A stretch of DNA of 64,000 bases from an uncultured bacterium. Its GTDB lineage: Bacteria > CSSED10-310 > CALFER01. The notes below the pieces were generated by a model, which saw only the letters and a list, made by a program, of their open reading frames with translations, was not told the DNA's origin and searched no databases. This document shows, piece by piece, positions 23,506-31,820 of the stretch. Location of the stretch: NCBI GenBank assembly GCA_937951895.1, contig CALFER010000072.1, positions 1-64,000 of the forward strand, written 5' to 3'. The position numbers and the translations under genes are program-made. Every line of letters begins with the position of its first letter. Positions within the stretch are counted from its first letter, which is position 1.

Positions 23506-23955
23506 TCAGTCGATCAGCGAACGAATTGCCTCGATTTTTTTGACATATCCCGTGCAGCGGCAGAGGTTTCCGTCGAGAGCGCGTTTGATGTCGTCATCGG
23601 ATGGATGGGGATTTTCACTGAGCAGCGCATAGGTCGACAGAATGGACCCGGGAGTTGAAAACCCGCACTGGACCGCGCCATGTTCGGCGAATGCCGACTG
23701 GATCGGATGAGGCGCCTGGGGTGAACCGATTCCCTCGATCGTCACGACGCTGCATCCATCGACACGCGGGGCCAGTACGAGGCATGAGTTGACGGGTTTT
23801 CCATCCAGCAGTACCACACAGGCTCCGCAATTCCCGTCACCGCAGCCTTCCTTGACGCCCCACAAGCCATTCGCGCGAAGCACGTCGATCAGACGATCAC
23901 CGGGATGCACGTCGAGTTGAACGGAGGATTGATTGAGTGTGAACCGGACAATCAT
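23506..23955 (-). CDS. Xanthine dehydrogenase/CoxS-type 2Fe-2S subunit
   Basis: 149 residues, the normal length. The plant-type 2Fe-2S motif is in EGCGDGNCGACVVLLDG plus the later NSC; the second cluster uses QCGF and CRCTG. In the family this subunit carries electrons from a molybdopterin enzyme to the FAD subunit. The ATG overlaps the preceding FAD-subunit stop (ATGA) with AAAGGAGG upstream. No molybdopterin-binding large subunit is encoded here or beside it. Confidence 0.93.
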   Translation of the reverse strand: MIVRFTLNQSSVQLDVHPGDRLIDVLRANGLWGVKEGCGDGNCGACVVLLDGKPVNSCLVLAPRVDGCSVVTIEGIGSPQAPHPIQSAFAEHGAVQCGFSTPGSILSTYALLSENPHPSDDDIKRALDGNLCRCTGYVKKIEAIRSLID

Positions 23956-24818
23956 GCCCGGCCTCCTTTCCATGCCGCGGCTAGTGCGCGGGTGAGGGTG
24001 ACTCCGAGCATTTCCCGGCGATAATCCTCCGGTGCCCGCGTGTCGGCTCGAGGTGTGATCACTCCGGCCGCCGCCCGACCCGCCGACTCGAACAATTCAT
24101 CCGAGGCAACCTGTCCGCTCAGCAGGTCTTCGATCTGAGGAATCCGCATCGCTTCGGATGTCACGCACCCGCAGGCGATTCTCGGATCGGAGATTCGGTT
24201 GCCGGAATCGATCCCGAATGAAACGGCCGCCGTGACGATCCCGAAATCGACCGTCGTCCTGGAGAATTTGATAAACGCACCTCGATATCCCGCCCGATCC
24301 GCCGGCAACCGGATCCCGGTCAGGATTTCCGACGGCTGAATCATGTCGTTGCGCCTGACGGCCCCCTTCGGAGCCATGGACCGTTCCGAGTGACCGTCCG
24401 TGGAGGCGATCCGGAGTTCCGCGTCGAGAGTGAGCAGTGCGACCGGGAGATCCGACCAGGGGAATCCGCCCAGAAGATTACCGCCGGCGGTGATCAGATT
24501 ACGCAGGGGTGTGGATGCGAGACGATCGCATGCCTGCCTGAGAATTCCGCCGCAGAACGATTGGACGAGGGGATGCCGTTCCAGATCCCGGATGGAAGTC
24601 AGAGCGCCGATCTCGAGAAACTCCTTGGTTTTTTCGATGTGTGAAAGAGGCAATCGGGTGAGATCGATCACGCGTTCGACGGCGGGTCGGCTGAATGCCA
24701 GACTGGTCGCTCCGGCATAGAGTTTCATCTCGACGTCGCCTCGGGACAGGAACCCGAGTGCTTCGTCGATCGATTGAGGTCTTGCATACTCCTTCAAACC
24801 CGGAATCAGTTGCGCCAT
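23952..24818 (-). CDS. Xanthine dehydrogenase/CoxM-type FAD-binding subunit
   Basis: 288 residues. The FAD-binding motifs are KLYAGATSL near residue 32 and STPLRNLITAGGNLLGG near residue 110; the C-terminal CO_deh_flav_C region follows (ACGCVTSEA). In the family it reduces NAD+ or another acceptor with electrons from the 2Fe-2S subunit. GAGGAG precedes the ATG; a longer in-frame start 60 bases upstream lacks a site. With the next gene it makes an FAD/Fe-S pair with no visible molybdenum subunit. Confidence 0.92.
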   Translation of the reverse strand: MAQLIPGLKEYARPQSIDEALGFLSRGDVEMKLYAGATSLAFSRPAVERVIDLTRLPLSHIEKTKEFLEIGALTSIRDLERHPLVQSFCGGILRQACDRLASTPLRNLITAGGNLLGGFPWSDLPVALLTLDAELRIASTDGHSERSMAPKGAVRRNDMIQPSEILTGIRLPADRAGYRGAFIKFSRTTVDFGIVTAAVSFGIDSGNRISDPRIACGCVTSEAMRIPQIEDLLSGQVASDELFESAGRAAAGVITPRADTRAPEDYRREMLGVTLTRALAAAWKGGRA

Positions 24819-24883
24819 GTTCAACTCCTCGGAAAAAGCCGTATGTGTATCATGCGTGATCCGCGGGCAGTGCGTCAAGCGGA

Positions 24884-26161
24884 TTATTGAACGGGTTTGA
24901 ACAACAGATCACGGGCTTCCATGATCAGAGCCGTTCCATCCTCTGCCGTCGACATCCGGAGGCAGACGGGATGGATCGAGCACGCGGGAGTCGATTTCCG
25001 GGCGGCTCTTCCGAAACGCCACCGCGCCTCGTTGAACGACCCATCCCGCCACAGGGCGATCCCGGCGCCGAATTCACCCCATGCGGATTCGGGATCGATC
25101 GCCAGCGCCGCTTCGAATGCCTTGAGCGCGCGGTGGGGAGATTCCTGATTCAGCAGCCAACGCCCATAATCCAACACCGGAATCGGATCATCGGGCCGGG
25201 TCAGAATACGGGTCGCCCAGTCCCGCTCATCGCTCTTGATGAATCGGAAAAACTGGGCGACGGATCGATAGTAAATCCCGAACACAGCCGGGTTGTGCTC
25301 GATCGGAGGAATCGAAATCGCCCGCCGGACGGTCTCGAAAACGGCCCGATCTGCGACCGCGGGGTTTTGTGCGAGCACATCGAGGCCCCATTCGAGATCA
25401 TCGAGTTCCCGTACTTTGATTTCCTTCGGGAACACATCCCGGAGCATCCGGACGATCCGGTCCGGAGACTCCTTCCCGGCCAGTTTCTGATAGAAGCGAA
25501 GACCTTGAAGGACGGTTTCGAGAGAAAACCCGAGATCCACCGAGCCATCGTCGATAAAGCCCACGGCCGAAGCAATCAGTTCGCGCGTTTCGTCGGATAA
25601 CTCGCGGTCGGTCTCCGAATCGAGCGACGCCGGGATTCCAATCCGTTCACCGCGCGTTGTCGCAGGTCCGACGACATGCTCCTGCCGCGCGACAGCCGCA
25701 TCGTAGGACACGGCAAACAGGACATCCCAGAGCGGATTTTCCGGAATCGAGCCGGGATTGCGCCGGTGCAGTTCGAGAAACAGGGAAGCGGCGCTGATCG
25801 CTTTCAGATCATTCGAGTCGATCTTTTTCGAAACGAATTGGAACAGCGTCGAGTCGAGAAGGTCGAGATAGCCCCGGGAGAGAAATCCCGGGAGGAGATG
25901 CTTGAGAATTTCGCGGCGCTGATCTCCCGGATCGGACATCTCGTTCAGGGTTTCCGCATGCTCCATCGTGATCTCGTCCAGGCGTTCGAGCAGCACGTCG
26001 GGATCGAGCCGGATCGAGTCGAAATGTCGAGATCCTCGAATGAGATTCTCGAAGCGATGCATGATGTCCCCCAGTTTGCGGGGGTTTGCCAGTTCCGCAA
26101 GCAGGCTGTCTCGATCGATCTTCAATGATTTTCCGGGTTTATGCAGCTTGAATCGCCCCAT
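24884..26161 (-). CDS. TPR-like protein of unknown function, 425 aa
   Basis: Soluble, mostly helical protein without signal peptide. The C-terminus has TPR-like units (YGRWLLNQESPHRALKAFEAALAIDPESAWGEFGAGIALW). The N-terminal part (LAELANPRKLGDIMHRFENL) is not recognised. No Shine-Dalgarno is visible; the ATG at 26161 is chosen because a good promoter ends 6 bases before it, giving a leaderless mRNA. An in-frame start at 26197 would lie inside that promoter. The gene is divergent from the phosphatase gene. Confidence 0.72.
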   Translation of the reverse strand: MGRFKLHKPGKSLKIDRDSLLAELANPRKLGDIMHRFENLIRGSRHFDSIRLDPDVLLERLDEITMEHAETLNEMSDPGDQRREILKHLLPGFLSRGYLDLLDSTLFQFVSKKIDSNDLKAISAASLFLELHRRNPGSIPENPLWDVLFAVSYDAAVARQEHVVGPATTRGERIGIPASLDSETDRELSDETRELIASAVGFIDDGSVDLGFSLETVLQGLRFYQKLAGKESPDRIVRMLRDVFPKEIKVRELDDLEWGLDVLAQNPAVADRAVFETVRRAISIPPIEHNPAVFGIYYRSVAQFFRFIKSDERDWATRILTRPDDPIPVLDYGRWLLNQESPHRALKAFEAALAIDPESAWGEFGAGIALWRDGSFNEARWRFGRAARKSTPACSIHPVCLRMSTAEDGTALIMEARDLLFKPVQ

Positions 26162-26167
26162 ATGCCG

Positions 26168-26197
26168 ACTGTAGACCGATGCAAAAGCGGATGTCAA
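26168..26197 (-). promoter_or_regulatory. Leaderless-type promoter of the TPR-like gene
   Basis: On the minus strand TTGACA (26197-26192), 18 bases, TACAGT (26173-26168), then 6 bases to the ATG at 26161. Confidence 0.7.
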
Positions 26198-26206
26198 TCC
26201 GAGGGA

Positions 26207-26236
26207 TTGTCAAAAGAAAGAAACGTGATGTAGAAT
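26207..26236 (+). promoter_or_regulatory. Leaderless-type promoter of the phosphatase gene
   Basis: TTGTCA (26207-26212), 18 bases, TAGAAT (26231-26236), then 8 bases to the ATG at 26245 with no Shine-Dalgarno. It is back to back with the TPR-gene promoter, 9 bases apart. Confidence 0.6.
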
Positions 26237-26244
26237 GGCCGCCG

Positions 26245-26754
26245 ATGACACACGTTACGCCATCCCCCATACAATTCAAGATTCTGTTCATCTGTACCGG
26301 GAACGTCTGCCGGAGTCCGATGGCCGAAGCCTCGCTTCGGTTCAGGGTGCCGAAAGACCTGAAGAACCGGATCGTCGTCGAATCCGCCGGTCTCCGAACA
26401 TTATCCGGCCTGGCTCCAACGGTCGAAGCGGAGGTCGCCGCTCGCCTCAAAGGCTATTCGTTGGCTTCCCATCGCTCCCGATCCGCCTCGGAAGCGGATC
26501 TCGAGGAAGCCGATCTCATCCTGTGCATGGAACCCGATCATGTGGATCTGATTGTCAACCGTTACCCGCATCTCCGATCCCGCACGTTCACGCTCAGGGA
26601 ATTCGGAGGCGGGACGGCGGGTGAGATACCGGACCCCTATGGCCTGGATATCAGCGTGTATCAAAAAACGCTCGAACTGATCGATGCGGAACTTTTCCGC
26701 ATGGAAAAACGAATCTGGACGATGGCCCGCCGGAAAGTCAGGTCACGCGTTTGA
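26245..26754 (+). CDS. Low-molecular-weight protein-tyrosine phosphatase family protein
   Basis: 169 residues. The P-loop ILFICTGNVCRSPMAE (about residues 13-28) has the catalytic CxxxxxR(S), and the aspartate general acid is in EIPDPYG near residue 130. These are the hallmarks of LMW-PTP. In bacteria such proteins often counteract tyrosine kinases controlling polysaccharide export, or act as arsenate reductase relatives; no tyrosine kinase is visible here. The longer frame from 26179 is rejected because it runs through the promoter. Confidence 0.93.
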   Translation: MTHVTPSPIQFKILFICTGNVCRSPMAEASLRFRVPKDLKNRIVVESAGLRTLSGLAPTVEAEVAARLKGYSLASHRSRSASEADLEEADLILCMEPDHVDLIVNRYPHLRSRTFTLREFGGGTAGEIPDPYGLDISVYQKTLELIDAELFRMEKRIWTMARRKVRSRV

Positions 26755-26776
26755 TTTTTTTTGAAAGGACTCTCTG

Positions 26777-28573
26777 ATGCACCGGAAATTTCCCTTACTC
26801 TTTTTTATCCTGTTCGTATCCGCTGGGACCCTATCCCCGGCCACCGCGACGCCATCGCCAACCCCTTCGATCGCCTCCCCGACCCCGACACCATCCGCCC
26901 CCACGTCCACACCGTCTCCAGCCGCCCCGACCTGGACCGCGGCCCCCTCTCAGACAGCGGCGACCGGAACACCCGCAGCCTCTCCGACCATGACACCCGG
27001 ATCGACCGGCACACCTCCGACGGCGACAGCAACCCCTCCTCCCGTTCTGCCGGCACCGGAACTGATGGAACCCTCCGATGACGCCCGATTCGGCGAGAGC
27101 ACTGAACCGTTCGAGTTCGACTGGTCGGACGTCGCCGGTGCAGTGCGATATGAGATCGAGCTTGCAGCGGATCCGGATTTCGAGATGACCACCGGGCCGA
27201 TCGAAGCGGCTGACAGTGCATTTGATCTCGCAGATTTCGATATCGACCCGTATCTGTGGGAAACGACCTCACTGACGATCCATTGGCGCGCGAGGGCGGT
27301 CGGTCTGACGACGACGGGGGAATGGTCTGCGCCGCGCGTGGTCCACAAATCGGTTTTCGAAGAAGCCGAGATCCTCAGTCCGTATGACGGCACCCGTTAT
27401 ACAACGGGGGATCGGTTGCCGGATTTCGAGTGGAGCGTGATCGAGGGGATCGAGTATTACGAGATGGAGTTTGCGTTGGACGCAGACTTCTCCGAGCCGC
27501 TTCCCCGCGTGATTCTGTACACGAATTATCTGGATCTGAGCATTACGGAATCGAGCGCATGGGATGCGTATGTGGGGATGCTGTACTGGCGGGTCGCCGG
27601 TGTCGATTCCTCGGATGTACATGGCCCCTGGTCCGAACCGGTATGGTTCTCGAAAACCACGCTCGATCCTCCCGATGTAACGTTCCCGGATGCGGAATCC
27701 AATTTCGCCTCGCAATCCGATCCGATTGACTTCACATGGGTCGATGACGATGACGCAGGATCCTGGGAACTCCAGCTCTCCATGACGGATGACTTCATGG
27801 ATCCGTTCGATCCGATTCCCTGCGAAGATCCGTCATTGCTGCTGTCCACGATGGTGGAGCCCGAGGTCTGGTGGACGGTGTACGGAACGTTTTACTGGCG
27901 CGTGGCAGCCGTGACCGACAATGGCATACCGGGTCCCTGGTGTGCGCCACGCCGTTTCACGAAGATCGGCCGGCACCGGTTTCTGGCGTGGGGTGATTCG
28001 ATCACCGCCGGAGAATGTGTCGATAACGGCTACTGCGACATGATTCTGCCGGAACTGCGCGATCGCTTTGCGGATGCCGTCATCGTCAATCGGGCAGTTC
28101 CCGGAACAAAATCCGCTTACGGCGCAGCCAATATCGAGGAAGAGATCCGGGAAACCTGTCCGGAATTCGCATTGATCCTGTTCGGTGACAATGACACGGT
28201 GGATCCGGGAAATTGCGTCCCGCCCAACGATTGCCGGGTCGATGATCATGTTCAGGAAATGATCGATATCTGTCAGGAATACAACACCACTCCGATCGTG
28301 TCGACCGTGCTTCCGATCAATCCCATCAGCCGTTTCGCATACCGGCAGGAAAGCGCTTCCGAGTGGAGTCAGGCGATCCGGAATGTCGTCGGGGCCAACG
28401 GCGCGGTTCTGGCCGATCAGGAAGAGTATTTCTTTGCCTATCCCAACATGCCCGCGCTGTATTGCTATTATGGCGATCCGGATTACATCGACTGGGTGCA
28501 CCCGAACGAGACGGGTTACCAGATCATGATCAATTGTTACATCGATGCGATCGACGACATGCTCGACTCCTGA
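26777..28573 (+). CDS. Secreted SGNH/GDSL hydrolase with three repeat domains
   Basis: 598 residues. Signal peptide (1-25), then a low-complexity Pro/Thr/Ser linker to about residue 95. Three related domains of about 100 residues follow, each containing F-(D/E/T)-W, an ExEL or MEFAL strand and a WR(A/V)A strand ending in a GxWSxPR/V-like turn, as in fibronectin-III-like folds. The C-terminal SGNH domain (from about 398) has block I AWGDSITAGE, a GDND segment and the Asp/His pair in DWVHPNETGY. It is probably an extracellular esterase or lipase acting on polysaccharide or lipid. AAAGG precedes the ATG. Confidence 0.88.
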   Translation: MHRKFPLLFFILFVSAGTLSPATATPSPTPSIASPTPTPSAPTSTPSPAAPTWTAAPSQTAATGTPAASPTMTPGSTGTPPTATATPPPVLPAPELMEPSDDARFGESTEPFEFDWSDVAGAVRYEIELAADPDFEMTTGPIEAADSAFDLADFDIDPYLWETTSLTIHWRARAVGLTTTGEWSAPRVVHKSVFEEAEILSPYDGTRYTTGDRLPDFEWSVIEGIEYYEMEFALDADFSEPLPRVILYTNYLDLSITESSAWDAYVGMLYWRVAGVDSSDVHGPWSEPVWFSKTTLDPPDVTFPDAESNFASQSDPIDFTWVDDDDAGSWELQLSMTDDFMDPFDPIPCEDPSLLLSTMVEPEVWWTVYGTFYWRVAAVTDNGIPGPWCAPRRFTKIGRHRFLAWGDSITAGECVDNGYCDMILPELRDRFADAVIVNRAVPGTKSAYGAANIEEEIRETCPEFALILFGDNDTVDPGNCVPPNDCRVDDHVQEMIDICQEYNTTPIVSTVLPINPISRFAYRQESASEWSQAIRNVVGANGAVLADQEEYFFAYPNMPALYCYYGDPDYIDWVHPNETGYQIMINCYIDAIDDMLDS

Positions 28574-28607
28574 TCCGCCCCTGACCCGCTCGGGCGATCC
28601 ATTCAGG

Positions 28608-30620
28608 ATGATGAATCTGTTGAAATCACATCGGGACGCCGGATTGATGCTGATCATCCCGATGCTCGTATCGCTCTGTTTTCTGCCTCCCGTTCCCGTT
28701 CTCGTCACCTCGCTCGTTTTCGCCCTGATGCTGCTTCCGGGTGATCGATTCGTGATGTGGTGTTTTCCGGGACTGCGCTCGGACCCTGTCGAGCGTGTCA
28801 CGGCAGGAATTGTGGCGGGCTATCTGATTGCAACGGCAATTGGAATCATCATTCGATCGTTCGACGGCCCGGACCTGATTCTCCTGATCCTCGCGATCGT
28901 TGCATTACCCCTCACCATCCGCTTTCTGTTCCGTCGCCAACCATTCCCGTCATCCGATCAGGACTCGACCGAGGCGTCTGTCCGCTGGTCCCGTCTGATT
29001 CTGTCGGTGATGATCCTGGTTCTGCTTGCGATCCCCTACAGCCGGGTCGGAGAATCGACGGAGATGGGCATTGCCTATCGGGATTTTTTTTCGGGTGATT
29101 TTCTGAAGCATACCGGGATCACGCTCAGTCTGACGAACGCGGACATCCCGCCGGAAAATCCATATTTCAAGGGTGAAACGCTTCATTATTACTGGATGTA
29201 TTATCTGATTCCGGCCATGATCATGCGGCAACTCGGACCGGACACCTGCGAACCGGTTCTGATCACCATGAACATGCTGTTTGCCGGATTGTTTCTGTGG
29301 TTCTGGTTCGGTCTCTGCCGGCGTCTCGCACCCGGAAAAACCGGTACGTTCATGGCTGGAATCCTGCCGTTTTTTCTGTATTCGTCTGAGGGGTTCGCGG
29401 TGTTGCTCGATGTGTTGAAAAAGGGCAAACCGTGGTTCCGGTTCACCGATTACAACATCGACGGGTATTCCCGGTGGATTCTGGGACATCCCGAAATCGA
29501 CGGAGTCTACCGGTTGCTGTTGTACAATATGCAGCATATTCTCCCGACGATTCTGGTGCTGCTCGCGTTGCGCCTGTGGTGCATCCCCGGTGGAGGCTCC
29601 CGGAGATCCTCGATCGGGCTGGGGATTCTTGCCGCCCTGACGATCGGGCATTCCGGTTTTGTGGGTTCCTTCCTGGTTCTGTGGATGGGACTGTCGACCG
29701 TTCTGACCAGTCAGGCCGGAGGCGGCACGTTGCGGGAGCGGCTGCTGCGGGCATGCGCCATCGGAGTGCCTCCCGCCGCGGCGATCCTTGTATACAGCCG
29801 TTTTTTCGATATGACCGGCGGAGGCAACCCGCTGATCGTGACTCTGGTGCCGGCGTTTCGTGCGTCTCCTGTTCTGTTTCTGGCGCTGAACTTCGGTGCG
29901 ATTCTGCTGGCGGTGGTCGGAATCCCGTTCTGGAAAAAGGCCCCGTCGCCGCTCTGGCTGCTCTTTACCGTGTCAACCGCCATTTTAATCGGGGTGATCG
30001 TTCCGGAATGGCCCAGCGATGTCGCGGTCAAGGTCGGGTATTCGACGGCGCTCTCCGGCGCGTTGCTCACCGGCATGATTCCCTCATGGCTGAAATCCCG
30101 CCTCCTGCGCTACATCTTTGTCGCCGTGTTCGTCATCAGCGGAATTTTCTGCATGCCGACACTCGTGTTCGAAATTCTGAATTTCCGGGACATCGCGAAT
30201 CGCAACAGCACCTCCTATATTCCGCAGGAGGAATGGGATGCGTATCGGTGGATCCGGGACACCCTGCCGAAGGATGCCGTCGTTCAAAGAGGCTTGAGAA
30301 CGGACATCCGCGATGCTCCATTTTCGCCGATTCCGAATTTTGCCCAGAGGAAAACGGCCGTCGGAGACCGAATGCATGCGCGGATCTTCCTGGTGCCGGA
30401 TGCGGACTATCAACCGAGGCGTCAGGACGTCGAGTATATTTTCCGGTTCAAGGATGCCGAGGCTGTGCATGATCTGTGTACGAAACTGGGGATCGATTAC
30501 ATCTACTGGGGAGTCCAGGAACGCGCCAATTTCAAGGATCCCGACACGTTGATCGGTCGGCCGGATCGGTTCGAAAGCGTTTACGCAACCGGGCCGGTAA
30601 CAATCTTCAAAGTGCAATAA
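28608..30620 (+). CDS. Large polytopic membrane protein, DUF2298-like glycosyltransferase candidate
   Basis: 670 residues with roughly a dozen membrane segments. After the fourth span comes MGIAYRDFFSGDFLKHTGI and a loop with NPYFKGETLHYYWMYYLIP, the conserved acidic-aromatic layout of DUF2298/family-39-like membrane glycosyltransferases. The C-terminus is a soluble domain of about 140 residues (TSYIPQEEWDAYRWIRDTLP). It probably transfers sugar from a lipid carrier on the outer face of the inner membrane; that is inference. The ATG at 28608 is followed by a second ATG; the ribosome site is weak. Confidence 0.75.
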   Translation: MMNLLKSHRDAGLMLIIPMLVSLCFLPPVPVLVTSLVFALMLLPGDRFVMWCFPGLRSDPVERVTAGIVAGYLIATAIGIIIRSFDGPDLILLILAIVALPLTIRFLFRRQPFPSSDQDSTEASVRWSRLILSVMILVLLAIPYSRVGESTEMGIAYRDFFSGDFLKHTGITLSLTNADIPPENPYFKGETLHYYWMYYLIPAMIMRQLGPDTCEPVLITMNMLFAGLFLWFWFGLCRRLAPGKTGTFMAGILPFFLYSSEGFAVLLDVLKKGKPWFRFTDYNIDGYSRWILGHPEIDGVYRLLLYNMQHILPTILVLLALRLWCIPGGGSRRSSIGLGILAALTIGHSGFVGSFLVLWMGLSTVLTSQAGGGTLRERLLRACAIGVPPAAAILVYSRFFDMTGGGNPLIVTLVPAFRASPVLFLALNFGAILLAVVGIPFWKKAPSPLWLLFTVSTAILIGVIVPEWPSDVAVKVGYSTALSGALLTGMIPSWLKSRLLRYIFVAVFVISGIFCMPTLVFEILNFRDIANRNSTSYIPQEEWDAYRWIRDTLPKDAVVQRGLRTDIRDAPFSPIPNFAQRKTAVGDRMHARIFLVPDADYQPRRQDVEYIFRFKDAEAVHDLCTKLGIDYIYWGVQERANFKDPDTLIGRPDRFESVYATGPVTIFKVQ

Positions 30621-30622
30621 AA

Positions 30623-30651
30623 AACGGGATGGATTTGTGGTCCACCCCGTT
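30623..30651 (-). terminator. Rho-independent terminator for the 30674-31705 gene
   Basis: Hairpin AACGGG-a-TGGA / TCCA-c-CCCGTT with a 7-base loop and one internal mismatch. On the minus strand it is followed by TTTTTT. It may also stop plus-strand transcription from the membrane-protein gene that ends at 30620, but it has no T-run on that side. Confidence 0.8.
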
Positions 30652-30673
30652 CGATTCATCCAGCGAATTGCGA

Positions 30674-31705
30674 TCAGTGACAGTCGTGTGCCGCACCGCT
30701 TTCGTAACAGTCGAAGCTGACGAGCTGCGCGCGGGCGTCGGACGACCAGCCCCAATTGGAGCACGCGCCGTCCTCACCGAGCATATCGATGCCGAAGGTG
30801 ACTTCGGTATTGAGTGCCTGGCGATCCTGTGATCCCGCACGAGTCACGGAAACAAAGCTGCCGTCCCACTCCACGACAAAATCACAGGAACCATCCGGCA
30901 GATCATGAGCCGCCCAGATGCTCCATTCCTCCGGGCAATCCTCACCACCGGCCTCGAGTCGCCATACCGGCCACCACGGGCCTTCCGGCCATTCGGGCTG
31001 CAGATAGCGGTGATAGACGCCGATGAAGACCATATCGGCTTCGTCGCGCATGCAGAACAGGAGTTGTTTATTGAGGTCATCTTTGTTCGAGCCGTTCATA
31101 TCGGGAATGTTCGAGACCTTGACCACGGCGCGGCCGCGTTTGCAGGGCAGCATGGGGGTCGGCGTCGGGGTCGGAGCGGTCAGTTCGAAATCCACACTGC
31201 TTGTGCCGATCATCGTTCCCATCTGTCCACCGCCCAGATCCTGATAGATCGATGCGATGACACTGCCTTCCACGGAGGGGAAGTATTCCGGCAGTGTGAA
31301 GAGCAGCAGGTGATTCGAGGTCAGAGTGCCGGGCTGGAGTGTCATGGGTGAGTATGTCGGCTGAGAAGTCCAGTTCGGCCAGTACAGCGGTGTGCCGCCA
31401 AAATTGAAGTGGACATCGAGCAGGACATTACTGGGGGTTGTGGTATTGCCGAGAACCAGATTGAGAGCGAAGATTTCATTGGGTGAAAATGTGGTTTTAT
31501 TGAGGAAAATACCAATCTGAGGCATGACAGGAGCCTGTGTCGGCTGGGGGGTGTAGGTCGGTTGGGGAGTAAAGGTCGGAAACGGGGTCGGAGTCGCCGG
31601 CGGATTGGTCGGGAACGGCGGCGCGGTCGGGGACTGCGCCATCACGTGTCCCAGGGCACATAAAGCGAGCACAAACAAACAGATGAAGCTACGCACCTTG
31701 AGCAT
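30674..31705 (-). CDS. Secreted protein with Pro/Thr-rich linkers, 343 aa
   Basis: I do not recognise the family. A clear signal peptide ends at VMAQS (about residue 24). A Pro/Thr-rich stretch (25-60) follows, then a beta-rich domain (60-180), another short TPTPTP linker (near 182) and a C-terminal domain with several cysteines and tryptophans (WPEGPWWPVWRLEAGGEDC). The linkers resemble those of the SGNH protein at 26777. AAAGGAG precedes the ATG. It has its own strong promoter and terminator, so it is a single-gene unit, probably exported to the surface or medium. Confidence 0.8.
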   Translation of the reverse strand: MLKVRSFICLFVLALCALGHVMAQSPTAPPFPTNPPATPTPFPTFTPQPTYTPQPTQAPVMPQIGIFLNKTTFSPNEIFALNLVLGNTTTPSNVLLDVHFNFGGTPLYWPNWTSQPTYSPMTLQPGTLTSNHLLLFTLPEYFPSVEGSVIASIYQDLGGGQMGTMIGTSSVDFELTAPTPTPTPMLPCKRGRAVVKVSNIPDMNGSNKDDLNKQLLFCMRDEADMVFIGVYHRYLQPEWPEGPWWPVWRLEAGGEDCPEEWSIWAAHDLPDGSCDFVVEWDGSFVSVTRAGSQDRQALNTEVTFGIDMLGEDGACSNWGWSSDARAQLVSFDCYESGAAHDCH

Positions 31706-31784
31706 ATCGAGCTCCTTTCATAGGGGTTATTTCCAGAGATTTTCCTGCCACAGCCTCGAAGGGTTCTCCGCAGTTAATCAATTG

Positions 31785-31813
31785 ATTATGATCGAGATCG
31801 CAGGGGCTGTCAA
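31785..31813 (-). promoter_or_regulatory. Sigma-70 promoter of the secreted-protein gene
   Basis: On the minus strand TTGACA (31813-31808), 17 bases, CATAAT (31790-31785), giving a leader of about 75 bases before the ATG at 31705. It begins just after the metG stop. Confidence 0.75.
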
Positions 31814-31820
31814 ATGAATT

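Noticed and set aside
23490..23520. CGTTCG ... CGAACG hairpin between the barrel gene and the 2Fe-2S gene
   Set aside because: The 14-base loop holds the stop codon of the minus gene and no T-run follows, so it is weak as a terminator.
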